Part shown: one piece after another, positions 27,371 through 35,276 of the stretch | Layout: each line of letters opens with the position of its first letter | Numbering within the stretch: position 1 is the stretch's first letter | Program-made: the position numbers and the translations under genes | Assembly (NCBI GenBank): GCA_020636025.1 | Contig: JACJYQ010000002.1 | Span: 186,001-250,000, forward strand | Length of the DNA: 64,000 bases | Reading direction: 5' to 3' | Source of the DNA: Lewinellaceae bacterium | GTDB lineage: Bacteria > Bacteroidota > Bacteroidia > Chitinophagales > Saprospiraceae | The notes under the pieces: generated by a model | Database searches by the model: none | What the model was told of the DNA's origin: nothing | Seen by the model: the letters and a program-made list of their open reading frames with translations, nothing else

Positions 27371-27536
27371 GAAAAGTTTAGACCATATAATCTTGGGCAT
27401 ATTTCAAGAATCTATAGTTCAAAATAGGCGGACTTGTATTGTTCATTGTTCATTAATCTCACTTTCCACCCAACCTTTTCAACCCTCAGTACGAGTATAT
27501 AGCAAGAACGCAAATTTTCACAAAAACTACTTTTTT

Positions 27537-29273
27537 ATGAACAAGTTAAGACTCTTGCTTGCCGTGCCTGTATTGCTGCTGCTCGGCGTTTACGCCTGCC
27601 ATAAAGATCCGGTTGTCTCAGGTAAAAACTACGTTGAAATCACTTTTGTCGGTCAAGTGTTGGACGAAAACGGATTGCCGCTTGAAGGTGCTCATATTAT
27701 GGCCGGGGTGGAAAGCAGTACCAGCGATAAAAATGGTGTATTCCGCCTGAAGCCTGTTAAGCTGGATGAAAAAAATGCAATCCTGCGCATTTCCAAAATT
27801 GGATATTTCAATTTTAGCAGAGCTTATATAGTTGATGATGGATCGATGATGAACCTTCGGATCACATTGCTTAAACGGGTACAAGTCGGTAGTATAAGCT
27901 CCAGCTCCGGCGGCAGTATTAATATCCCCGGTGGCGCAAAACTGAGTTTTCCAGCCGATGCAGTAGCCTATGCAACAGGTCCTTCCTATACAGGCAATGT
28001 CCGGGTATATGCCCGCTACCTCGATCCGACAGATGATGAGCTGAGTAACATTATGCCTGGTGACCTACGTGCCATAAACGCAGGTGGCGAGGATGGCGTG
28101 CTGTCAACTTTTGGAATGCTGGGTGTTGAAATAACAGATAATGCTGGCTCTCTGCTTAATATAAAAGCCGGTAGCGAAGTAGAGTTACGTATGCCAATAT
28201 CTGCAGAACAGTCTGCTATTGCACCAGATGAAATTCCGCTTTGGTATTACGACCAACAGAGTGCCCGTTGGATTGAGGAAGGAGCTGCGCAGAGAGTTGG
28301 AAATGAGTATGTTGGAAAGGTAAAACATTTCTCCTTTTGGAACTGTGATGCCTTTTCAGCTACCGTATACATGGAAGGACATGTTTATTGGCAAAGCACC
28401 CAATCTCCGGTTGAAAATGCACAGATCAGACTTACCGTACTGTCTAATGGGTTTAAAGGCTATGGTTATACAAATACCGATGGCTGGTTTGGTGGTGCCA
28501 TTCCCAAGGATTATAACTTGAAACTGGAGGTGCTGATTCCTGGTATTTGCAATAATCTGGTATTGTACAGTGAAGACATTGGTCCTTTTTCAAGTGACGT
28601 AGTACTTCCTGATATCTTTATAGACGATCAGGTTTTGGAAGCCGTTCAGATTTCAGGCCACCTCAGCGCTTGCGTTGGTGGCCCGGTCGAAAATGGATAT
28701 GCTAAAATTGAGTTTAACGGAATACATCACATCGCCTTTACAGATAATAATGGTGACTTTGAATTGAATACCCTGACTTGCCAAACCTCCCAGGCAGGTA
28801 CTGTGACCGGCTACGATATCGTGAATATCCAGGAAAGTAACCCTACTGATTTTTCAATTCCACCGAACACGCTTGATATTGGAGATATTACAGTTTGCAA
28901 TTCACTTGATGAATACATTCAATATACGCTGGACGGTGTGCCACACTTAATAGTCGATGCAAATGCAGCTATTTTTCCAGACACCATTCAAGGAAATATG
29001 AGTGTAACCTATATAGATGCTGTTGATAGTTCGCAAAACAGGATCACGCTTTGGATAAATAACGATAACCAATCAGGTTCTTTCTCTATTAATCCATTCT
29101 TTGTCTTCCCATTCGACGTTGATCAAAATAACAGCAATTTGACTGCCACCATCACATCAACAGCGCCAAATGTTGGCGATTTGATCATCGGTACCTTTGG
29201 AAACAGTTTCGTGGATTTGAACGGTAATACACATAATCTTACCGGAAGCTTTAAGCTCGTGCGAGACTGGTAG
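27537..29273 (+). CDS. Lipoprotein with carboxypeptidase-regulatory-like domains (paralogue 1)
   Basis: The frame is open from 27393, but the ATG at 27537 starts a lipoprotein signal peptide (MNKLRLLLAVPVLLLLGVYAC, lipobox GVYAC), giving 578 residues. After it comes a carboxypeptidase-regulatory-like beta-sandwich (VDFVGQ-like strand, GLPLEGAHIMAG...SDKNGVFRL). Then a domain with SSSGGSINIPGGAKLSFP...NVRVYARYLDPTDDE and MPGDLRAIN, and IPLWYYDQQSARWIEEG followed by KHFSFWNCD. Two further sandwich repeats end the protein. It should be a surface or periplasmic lipoprotein of unknown ligand. The next gene is a clear paralogue in the same order. Confidence 0.85.
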   Translation: MNKLRLLLAVPVLLLLGVYACHKDPVVSGKNYVEITFVGQVLDENGLPLEGAHIMAGVESSTSDKNGVFRLKPVKLDEKNAILRISKIGYFNFSRAYIVDDGSMMNLRITLLKRVQVGSISSSSGGSINIPGGAKLSFPADAVAYATGPSYTGNVRVYARYLDPTDDELSNIMPGDLRAINAGGEDGVLSTFGMLGVEITDNAGSLLNIKAGSEVELRMPISAEQSAIAPDEIPLWYYDQQSARWIEEGAAQRVGNEYVGKVKHFSFWNCDAFSATVYMEGHVYWQSTQSPVENAQIRLTVLSNGFKGYGYTNTDGWFGGAIPKDYNLKLEVLIPGICNNLVLYSEDIGPFSSDVVLPDIFIDDQVLEAVQISGHLSACVGGPVENGYAKIEFNGIHHIAFTDNNGDFELNTLTCQTSQAGTVTGYDIVNIQESNPTDFSIPPNTLDIGDITVCNSLDEYIQYTLDGVPHLIVDANAAIFPDTIQGNMSVTYIDAVDSSQNRITLWINNDNQSGSFSINPFFVFPFDVDQNNSNLTATITSTAPNVGDLIIGTFGNSFVDLNGNTHNLTGSFKLVRDW

Positions 29274-29391
29274 ACACGTAACCTGATTGGTATTTTTTAA
29301 AATCCCGATTGGGATACGCCGAATTTTAATTAATAGGTGCAGCGCTCCAAAACGTCATTAGAATTCGTCGCCAAATTTATTCAATATGAGT

Positions 29392-29434
29392 CATCCCGAA
29401 TTTTCCGCTTAAAGGAAGGTTCGGGATGTTTTTT
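29392..29434 (+). terminator. Rho-independent terminator after lipoprotein paralogue 1
   Basis: CATCCCGAA (29392-29400) pairs perfectly with TTCGGGATG (29420-29428), followed by six T. It is immediately followed by the 160-bp inverted-repeat element. Confidence 0.8.
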
Positions 29435-29594
29435 CGCCGCGCTTGTGTCTTTTTTGACCAAGCGCAACATAACGTGAGATGCTAAGCATATTATTTGAAG
29501 CCAAATGAAGCTTATCTGGTAATGGTATTATTGATTTCGTTGTCATGGCTACTCACGTAACATGCGCTTGGTCAAAAAAGACACAAGCGCGGCG
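29435..29594. mobile_element. 160-bp element with 32-bp perfect terminal inverted repeats
   Basis: 29435-29466 and 29563-29594 are perfect reverse complements (32 bp). A short inner pair, ACGTGAG (29472-29478) and CTCACGT (29552-29558), continues the symmetry; the 70-odd inner bases carry no ORF. The arm contains TTTTTTGACCAAGCGC. A decayed match lies at 14311-14329, so it is dispersed. It resembles a miniature inverted-repeat element, or a REP-like hairpin; no target-site duplication was identified. Confidence 0.7.
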
Positions 29595-29820
29595 GGAAGT
29601 GTACCTGATAAATTGTGCAGGTCAGGACAAAACCCCAAATCAGTGTAATCCGCGGAATCCAGTAAAATCAGTGATCAAGACTACGGGGAAACCATGGGAA
29701 ACACTTCCGGGGTAAACCCGGAATTCGCTTTATTTCATACCCAATTCATGTTAATATTTTCCATACGGGCGTTTAGGGTTGCAATTTAGCAATCCTTATT
29801 TTCAATCAACAACAGCCTTT
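29595..29820. other. Intergenic leader of lipoprotein paralogue 2
   Basis: The stretch contains the words AATCAGTGTAATCCGCGG and AAATCAGTGATCA, related to the repeat at 44305-44470, and CATACCCAATTCATG (29736-29750), which recurs exactly at 34266-34280. I see no gene in it. Confidence 0.6.
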
Positions 29821-31536
29821 ATGTCAAAAATTACCCGCTATTCAATCTTCCTGTTAATCCTGATTGCCGGTCTTTCTTCATGCCTGAAAGACATTCTGAA
29901 CGAACCTATTCACAAAGCAAACCTGAGCTTTTCGGGCCGCGTGATTGATGATGCCGGACATGGTATTTCCGGCGCCAAAGTGCGCGCAGGCGGAGATGTC
30001 GTTACGACGAATGCCAACGGAAATTTTGCCTTAAACAACCTCCTGCTTGATGCCCGCGACGCCAAGATTTTTGTGACAAAAATTGGATATTTTGAATTCA
30101 GTCGTGCCTACATGGTTGAAAGCAATTCAACCCAGGACATTACCATACAGTTAATCGAAAAAAACCTTACCAACACGATAGACGCTTCGTCAGGGGGCAC
30201 CGTTGAAATCCCCGGCGGTGCCAAACTTATTTTTCCAGCCAACGCCATCATTACCGAAACTGGCCAGCCATACAATGGGAATTTACGGGTTTTTGCGACC
30301 TACCTGAATCCTACCGATCCCAACCTGAATTTGTATATGCCCGGCGACCTCCGCGGCATAGACAATTCGGGTAATGAAATGGCTTTGCGAACTTACGGTA
30401 TGATCGGCGTTGAGTTGGAAGATAATGGCGGACAAAAATTGCGAATCGCACAAGGCAAAACTGTCGCCATTCGCCTGCCGATTGCCCCCTCACAGACTAA
30501 AAGCGCCCCAACTACCATTCCGCTCTGGCATTACGACCTGGATCGCGCCCGCTGGATCGAAGAAGGCTCGCTGCAAAGGAACGGAGATGAATATGTAGGT
30601 ACCGTGAGCCATTTCTCTTTCTGGAATGCAGATGTTTCCTTCAACCTGATAGAGCTAAGCGGAAAAGTATACATAGAAGATGATCAGCACCCGTACGTCG
30701 GTGCCAGAATACAACTTACTATGACTTCCGATTCTTCCAGTTCTTCCGCAAAGACGGATGCCAGCGGTTGCTTCAAGGGTGGAGTTCCGGAAGGCGAAAC
30801 ATTCATCATGGAGATCCTGGATAAATGTGGCAATGTGATTTACACCGAAACCATCGGCCCTTTTGACCAAAATACCATGTTACCTCCGATAATCCTTCCC
30901 GATGCCGGTCCAAACCAGATCAGCTTCACAGGCGTTCTACTCGATTGCGACAGTTTCCCTGTAAGCAATGGCTATGTCACGATTCAAATGGACAACCAAA
31001 GCTGGAAGGCGTTTACCGATATCAATGGTGTATTTAACATTCGCGACGTTCGTTGCGATACCACGATGACAGAGGCCATCCTGACCGGTTTTGATTTAAG
31101 TGGTATGCTGCAAAGCGCTCCCGATACGGTAAGCGTTCCACCAGACTCCATTGATTTTGGATATATCACCGTATGCGACACGCTCAATGAGTTTGTTTCA
31201 TACACACTTGATAATGTGGACTATGTACTCGTAGATCCATCAGCAGGAATCGACAGCATCACCGGTATGTTCACATACATTACCGGAAGTAATTCACAAA
31301 CCAATATCAGCCTTTCCTTCAAAAACAACAACCAGACAGGCACTTACCCCATGAGTAATTTCTGGGTTGGAACGCTCAATGTAAGTCAACCGCCAACAGG
31401 TTTAAGTACCGCCGTTGACACCATAGCACCCTCGGTTGGAGACATAATAGAAGGAGATTTCAGCGGAACCTTTTTGGACGTGTTTGGTACAACACATACC
31501 ATCACCGGACACTACCGGGCAAAACGCGACTATTAA
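29821..31536 (+). CDS. Lipoprotein with carboxypeptidase-regulatory-like domains (paralogue 2)
   Basis: The ATG at 29821 (the frame is open from 29779) begins a lipoprotein signal (MSKITRYSIFLLILIAGLSSC, lipobox LSSC), giving 571 residues. The domain order and many motifs match the preceding lipoprotein: SGRVIDDAGHGISGAKV, ASSGGTVEIPGGAKLIFP, YLNPTDPN, MPGDLRGID, IPLWHYDLDRARWIEEG and SHFSFWNADV, then two more beta-sandwich repeats with YVTIQMDN and a C-terminal VGDIIEGDFSGTF. So the pair arose by tandem duplication, now separated by 547 nt with a terminator and an inserted repeat element. Function is unknown; surface or periplasmic location is expected. Confidence 0.85.
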   Translation: MSKITRYSIFLLILIAGLSSCLKDILNEPIHKANLSFSGRVIDDAGHGISGAKVRAGGDVVTTNANGNFALNNLLLDARDAKIFVTKIGYFEFSRAYMVESNSTQDITIQLIEKNLTNTIDASSGGTVEIPGGAKLIFPANAIITETGQPYNGNLRVFATYLNPTDPNLNLYMPGDLRGIDNSGNEMALRTYGMIGVELEDNGGQKLRIAQGKTVAIRLPIAPSQTKSAPTTIPLWHYDLDRARWIEEGSLQRNGDEYVGTVSHFSFWNADVSFNLIELSGKVYIEDDQHPYVGARIQLTMTSDSSSSSAKTDASGCFKGGVPEGETFIMEILDKCGNVIYTETIGPFDQNTMLPPIILPDAGPNQISFTGVLLDCDSFPVSNGYVTIQMDNQSWKAFTDINGVFNIRDVRCDTTMTEAILTGFDLSGMLQSAPDTVSVPPDSIDFGYITVCDTLNEFVSYTLDNVDYVLVDPSAGIDSITGMFTYITGSNSQTNISLSFKNNNQTGTYPMSNFWVGTLNVSQPPTGLSTAVDTIAPSVGDIIEGDFSGTFLDVFGTTHTITGHYRAKRDY

Positions 31537-31572
31537 AATCTAAGTAAAAGACTGGAAACGAATCAAATTATC

Positions 31573-31604
31573 AATTCATAACTCATAATTAATAATTCAT
31601 AATT
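31573..31604. repeat. Heptad tract at the lipoprotein/rlmD convergent gap
   Basis: ATTCATA, ACTCATA, ATTAATA, ATTCATA follow one another from 31574. The 18-mer at 31573-31590 is the exact reverse complement of 43422-43439, 12 kb away. Confidence 0.75.
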
Positions 31605-31632
31605 TAATCACCAGTTGGCCCCCGTCATGGTT

Positions 31633-33033
31633 TTACTTCAAACACAGTAAAACTACATTCTCAATGTGGTGGGTATGTGGAAACATATCCACCGCCTGAG
31701 ATTTTTTCACGGCATATTTTTCGGAAAGCAATTGCAGGTCCCGCGCCTGGGTGGATGGATTGCAACTCACGTAAACGATCTTTGGCGCTGCCAGTTCAAG
31801 CAAAAAGCGCACGGCTTTTTCATGCATCCCGGCGCGAGGCGGATCGGTGATCACCACATCTGGGCGACCGTGTTTTGCGGCAAATTCAGGTGTCAGAACC
31901 GTTTTTACATCACCGGCATAAAAGGTGGCGTTTTGAATATCGTTCAAACGCATGTTTTCCTCCGCATCCGCAATGGCTTCCGGGATTTCCTCAATACCCA
32001 CCACCTGTTTGCAGCTCCTGGCCAGATACAAGGCAATGCTTCCGGTTCCTGTGTACAGATCATACACGTTTTCTTCGCCGCTTAAACCGGCAAATGAAGC
32101 AGCCACGTCGTACAAGCGTTTTCCCTGCTTAGAATTGGTTTGAAAAAAAGACTTGGGACCGATCTTGAAACGGAGGTCACCTAATTGTTCGATCGCAAAG
32201 CCAGGACCGGTATAGGTGATCATTTTTTGATCGAACAGAGAGTCGTTGAGTTTTTTGTTTATACAGTAAACCAGGGTAGTAATGGCCGGATTTTTCTCTA
32301 ACACGGCATCCAGGTATTTTTTTATGGCTTCTTTGTCGTTTTGGGCAAAGCTCACCAGCAGCATGGTTTCGCCATAATCGGTGATCCTTACCATTAATGT
32401 GCGCAAAAAACCGGTGTGTTCACGCATATCGTAAAAACTCAGACCCTGTTCGATGGCTATTTCACGGCAATTATTGCGAATATCGTTGGAAGGAGCGCCC
32501 TGCAACCAGCAATGCTCTATGTCGATGATCTTGTCAAAAAATCCAGCCCGGTGAAAACCAAGAGCATGAGTGGCATCGATACTTTCATTGCCCAATTCCT
32601 CTTTGGTGAGCCAGCGCTTGTTTGCGAAACCAAACTCCAGTTTGTTTCGGTAATACGTGGTTTCTTCTGCACCAAGAATAGGCAGCATTTCCTCAATGTC
32701 TACTTTCCCAATTCTGAAAAGGGCATCTTCCACCACCAGTTGCTTGTGTTTAAGCTGCGCCTGGTAATCCAGATTTTGCCACTTGCAGCCACCACAAACG
32801 CTGAAATGCTTACAAAACGGTTCTACTCTGTCGGGAGAAGCCTCAACAATGCGATCGGCAACGCCCTCGGCAAAGTTGCCCTTCTTTTTCTGGACAAACA
32901 CATCCACCACATCGCCTGGCACAGCGCCTGTAGCAAAAACAGCAAGCCCTTCCGGTGTTTTGCCAACGCCTTTTCCACGATCGGCCATGCCGTGAATGGG
33001 TACTTCAGGAATGATGTAATGTTTCTTTGCCAT
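31633..33033 (-). CDS. rlmD: 23S rRNA (uracil-C5)-methyltransferase, RlmD/RumA-like
   Basis: A SAM-dependent RNA m5U methyltransferase of the TrmA/RlmC/RlmD family. From the ATG at 33033 (MAKKHYIIPEVPI; the frame is open to 33057) it has 466 residues. It has an N-terminal TRAM domain (GKGVGKTPEGLAVF...VFVQKKKGNFAEG), a 4Fe-4S cluster motif CKHFSVCGGC, the SAM site VYDLYTGTGSIALYLA, and the catalytic pair DPPRAGMHEKA and IVYVSCNPSTQARD. The iron-sulfur motif favours RlmD/RlmC over TrmA; which uracil is modified cannot be read from sequence. A TACTTTTG box (33055-33062, minus) lies 21 nt before the start. Confidence 0.92.
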   Translation of the reverse strand: MAKKHYIIPEVPIHGMADRGKGVGKTPEGLAVFATGAVPGDVVDVFVQKKKGNFAEGVADRIVEASPDRVEPFCKHFSVCGGCKWQNLDYQAQLKHKQLVVEDALFRIGKVDIEEMLPILGAEETTYYRNKLEFGFANKRWLTKEELGNESIDATHALGFHRAGFFDKIIDIEHCWLQGAPSNDIRNNCREIAIEQGLSFYDMREHTGFLRTLMVRITDYGETMLLVSFAQNDKEAIKKYLDAVLEKNPAITTLVYCINKKLNDSLFDQKMITYTGPGFAIEQLGDLRFKIGPKSFFQTNSKQGKRLYDVAASFAGLSGEENVYDLYTGTGSIALYLARSCKQVVGIEEIPEAIADAEENMRLNDIQNATFYAGDVKTVLTPEFAAKHGRPDVVITDPPRAGMHEKAVRFLLELAAPKIVYVSCNPSTQARDLQLLSEKYAVKKSQAVDMFPHTHHIENVVLLCLK

Positions 33034-33054
33034 AATTTTGATTGAAAAGGAGCG

Positions 33055-33062
33055 CAAAAGTA
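33055..33062 (-). promoter_or_regulatory. Candidate -7 element of rlmD
   Basis: The minus strand reads TACTTTTG (TAnnTTTG), 21 nt upstream of the rlmD start; no TTG at 19 nt. Confidence 0.45.
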
Positions 33063-33141
33063 GGAAACCGGGCTGATCTTCGGTAGGTATGCCTGGCTAT
33101 TTGGTTTGCTGGGCGTTGGTTCTTTTTCGGGAATCCATTTT

Positions 33142-33347
33142 GATTACATGATTGATGATTACATAATTACATGATTGTTGATGGGATTTTTGAAGTTTTT
33201 ATGAGTGTTCAATTAAGTGTGTCATTTAATTGAACACTCCCCTCCCCAAAAATGGACTATTAACAGATGCGAATTATTAGAACAGAGAAAACACCTTCTA
33301 CATTCATCATTTCCATCAACAATCATGTAATCATCAATCATGTAATC
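33142..33347. repeat. Long inverted repeat with a nested hairpin between rlmD and the DUF4294 gene
   Basis: The left arm 33142-33184 and right arm 33313-33347 match perfectly (22 bp + 13 bp) except that the left arm has eight extra bases (33164-33171), an apparent extra word copy. The 128-nt loop encloses a second perfect palindrome: GAGTGTTCAATTAA (33203-33216) with 33226-33239. No gene is visible in this 430-nt divergent gap. Confidence 0.9.
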
Positions 33348-33385
33348 AACCGGGCATTAACCAAACTTTCACACCTCCATTGACA

Positions 33386-33393
33386 TACTTTTG
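33386..33393 (+). promoter_or_regulatory. Candidate -7 element of the DUF4294 gene
   Basis: TACTTTTG fits TAnnTTTG and lies 73 nt before the start codon at 33467; no TTG at the ideal spacing. Confidence 0.4.
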
Positions 33394-33466
33394 CCCTGTT
33401 GGCACGTCTTTATACATAAAACAAGCAAAAAACCGTTTTTGAACCTGAATCCAAGCCTTCTTAGCA

Positions 33467-34099
33467 ATGAAACAATATCTCTTTAGCATCATTTTAAGCG
33501 GATTTGCCTTCATGGCTGCCGGTCAATCGGGGCCATCTCCCGTGCAGGATCCTGCTAATACAAATAGTGGCGGAGGCGCCTGGGCCCGTCTGGAAATTGT
33601 CAATGGCGATTCCACTTTTGTTATGGCATTGCGCCCGGTGAAGATCTCTTCCCGCAGGAGATTTAAAGATCTGGACGAACAGCGCACCTTTTACCGCTAC
33701 ACCATCGCTGCGCGTCGTGTTTATGCATACGCTTTGCAGGCCATTAGTCTGTATGAGCAAATTGAGGAAGAGACACAGGATATGAATCGCCGCAAACGCA
33801 AGCGCTACATCAAGCACGAGCACAAGGAGCTGAAAGAAGACATGACGGAAACCATGAAAAACCTCTCTAAAACCGAGGGTAAGGTGTTGATAAAAATGAT
33901 TGAGAGTCAACTCGACAAGCCTTTTTACGACATCATTAAAAGTACCCGGGGAACGGTAACCGCTGCTTATTGGAATACTTTGGGTAAATTAAATGGTTAC
34001 GATCTCAAGCAAGGGTATGAAGTAGGTGAGGATCCGTTGTTGGATGATGTACTGCTCGATTACGATTTCGGGAATCCCGATAAACTGTATGGCGGGTGA
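33467..34099 (+). CDS. DUF4294 domain protein, secreted
   Basis: A 210-residue protein with a signal peptide (MKQYLFSIILSGFAFMAAGQ). The mature part matches what I know of DUF4294, a Bacteroidota-specific family: RRFKDLDEQRTFYRYTIAARRVYAYA, a highly basic/acidic helical middle (RRKRKRYIKHEHKELKEDM), and a C-terminal IKSTRGTVTAAYWNTLGKLNGYDLKQGY. No catalytic function is established for the family; periplasmic location is expected. It is a single-gene unit with its own -7 box. The family call is from recall of the pattern and is fairly secure. Confidence 0.75.
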   Translation: MKQYLFSIILSGFAFMAAGQSGPSPVQDPANTNSGGGAWARLEIVNGDSTFVMALRPVKISSRRRFKDLDEQRTFYRYTIAARRVYAYALQAISLYEQIEEETQDMNRRKRKRYIKHEHKELKEDMTETMKNLSKTEGKVLIKMIESQLDKPFYDIIKSTRGTVTAAYWNTLGKLNGYDLKQGYEVGEDPLLDDVLLDYDFGNPDKLYGG

Positions 34100-34433
34100 C
34101 CTTGATGAAGATCATATCTCGCTAAAATCCCGGTCAGTTATTATTAGAGCCTAAGTTGGGAAATTGGTTGCTCAAAATCTGAGCAGATCAGAGGTATTGG
34201 CCAGCAGTGTTTTAAACTTTAACACTTCCGTTTTCTAAGTCATTACCTCCGGATTTAGTTAAAAGCATACCCAATTCATGGTAAAATAACACTAATAACG
34301 TCACCATTCTGACAAATCAAGTGTTGGCATCAGGAATTGGCAAGCAATTTGGACAGAGTAGGGAAACAACCTTACAAAATCGTAATCCAAAAGCAAATCC
34401 GAACACTTCAATCCAAAACCGATCTTCCTGATT
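34100..34433. other. Intergenic region with small hairpins
   Basis: TGCTCA (34169-34174) and TGAGCA (34180-34185) form a short hairpin; GTGTT...AACAC follows near 34210. CATACCCAATTCATG (34266-34280) repeats 29736-29750 exactly. No gene is seen. Confidence 0.5.
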
Positions 34434-35084
34434 ATGAGAAATTCAAAATTAATCCCGGCTCTTATCCTTGCAGTGGCAAGCTTCTTTACCCTGAATGCAC
34501 AGGATATCAAACCTACTTTCCAGGACTTTCTGGCTCAGTTCCCAAAAGCGGAACTGCCATACACTTTCAGCGTAGAATCACTACAGTCACAAATAGAAAC
34601 ACGCGCCAACAACAAGATCCAGGCACTTGGCTGGGAATACTACGAGTTTCTTCCAGAGCTTGAGCGCAGCGCCATCTACAGCAGCATGCCTGTTCATCCG
34701 GAGCCTGTTGCCGCTTTCGAAACAGATAATTACACAGCCGTTGTATACAACCTGGCTCGCGGCCTGGCACGTGGAAAGAAAACTTACAGCGTTTCTGTTT
34801 TCACAAAAGAGGGTGAATACATCGGCACACACTTCGTAGCAGGTGTAAATCCACACATCCTTACTTCCGTTACCATTAACGAAGATTTGGTAGCCAATGT
34901 ACTTGAGTACAAGATCACCTGGGAGAAGGAATACAGCAGCAACGGTCCAATCGACAACAGCATTTCCAATCTTACCCTGATTGAAAATGGCAAACTGAAA
35001 CTGACCTCAGCTGGCAACCCAGACAAACTGGAATGGGCAAGCCGCAGCGCTGTTGTAAACACCCAGATTGCTGAAACAAAATAA
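34434..35084 (+). CDS. Secreted protein of unknown function
   Basis: I do not recognise the family. The 216-residue product starts with a clear signal peptide (MRNSKLIPALILAVASFFTLNAQ). The mature part is about 190 residues with mixed strand/helix character, including ALGWEYYEFLPELERSAIY, VYNLARGLARGKKTYSVSVF and a late WEKEYSSNGPIDNSISNLTL. It has no cysteines in the mature part and no sorting domain, so it is likely periplasmic or anchored by an unknown route. It is a monocistronic gene with a strong terminator 28 nt after the stop and shares a 15-bp upstream motif with lipoprotein paralogue 2. Confidence 0.75.
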   Translation: MRNSKLIPALILAVASFFTLNAQDIKPTFQDFLAQFPKAELPYTFSVESLQSQIETRANNKIQALGWEYYEFLPELERSAIYSSMPVHPEPVAAFETDNYTAVVYNLARGLARGKKTYSVSVFTKEGEYIGTHFVAGVNPHILTSVTINEDLVANVLEYKITWEKEYSSNGPIDNSISNLTLIENGKLKLTSAGNPDKLEWASRSAVVNTQIAETK

Positions 35085-35111
35085 ATTTTTCCGATAGCAT
35101 ATGAAAGAGAG

Positions 35112-35140
35112 GGGGCCGTCCGATGAGGATGGCCCCTTTT
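35112..35140 (+). terminator. Rho-independent terminator
   Basis: GGGGCCGTCC (35112-35121) pairs with GGATGGCCCC (35127-35136; one G-T pair) around a 5-nt loop and is followed by TTTT. It ends the secreted-protein transcript. Confidence 0.85.
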
Positions 35141-35170
35141 GTATATCCCTAATTTACTTCGGCGTTCGAT

Positions 35171-35250
35171 GTTCGCTTGTTCGGTGTTCTGCGGTTCGGT
35201 GTTGGAAATTCAAAACATTTAGATAAACATCGAACACCGAACAAGCGAAC
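35171..35250. repeat. 19-bp inverted repeat in a convergent gap
   Basis: GTTCGCTTGTTCGGTGTTC (35171-35189) and its reverse complement (35232-35250) are perfect arms around 42 nt. The words GTTCG and GGTGTTC are reiterated outside the arms. Confidence 0.85.
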
Positions 35251-35276
35251 ACCGAATGATCATGAACTTGTTGTCG

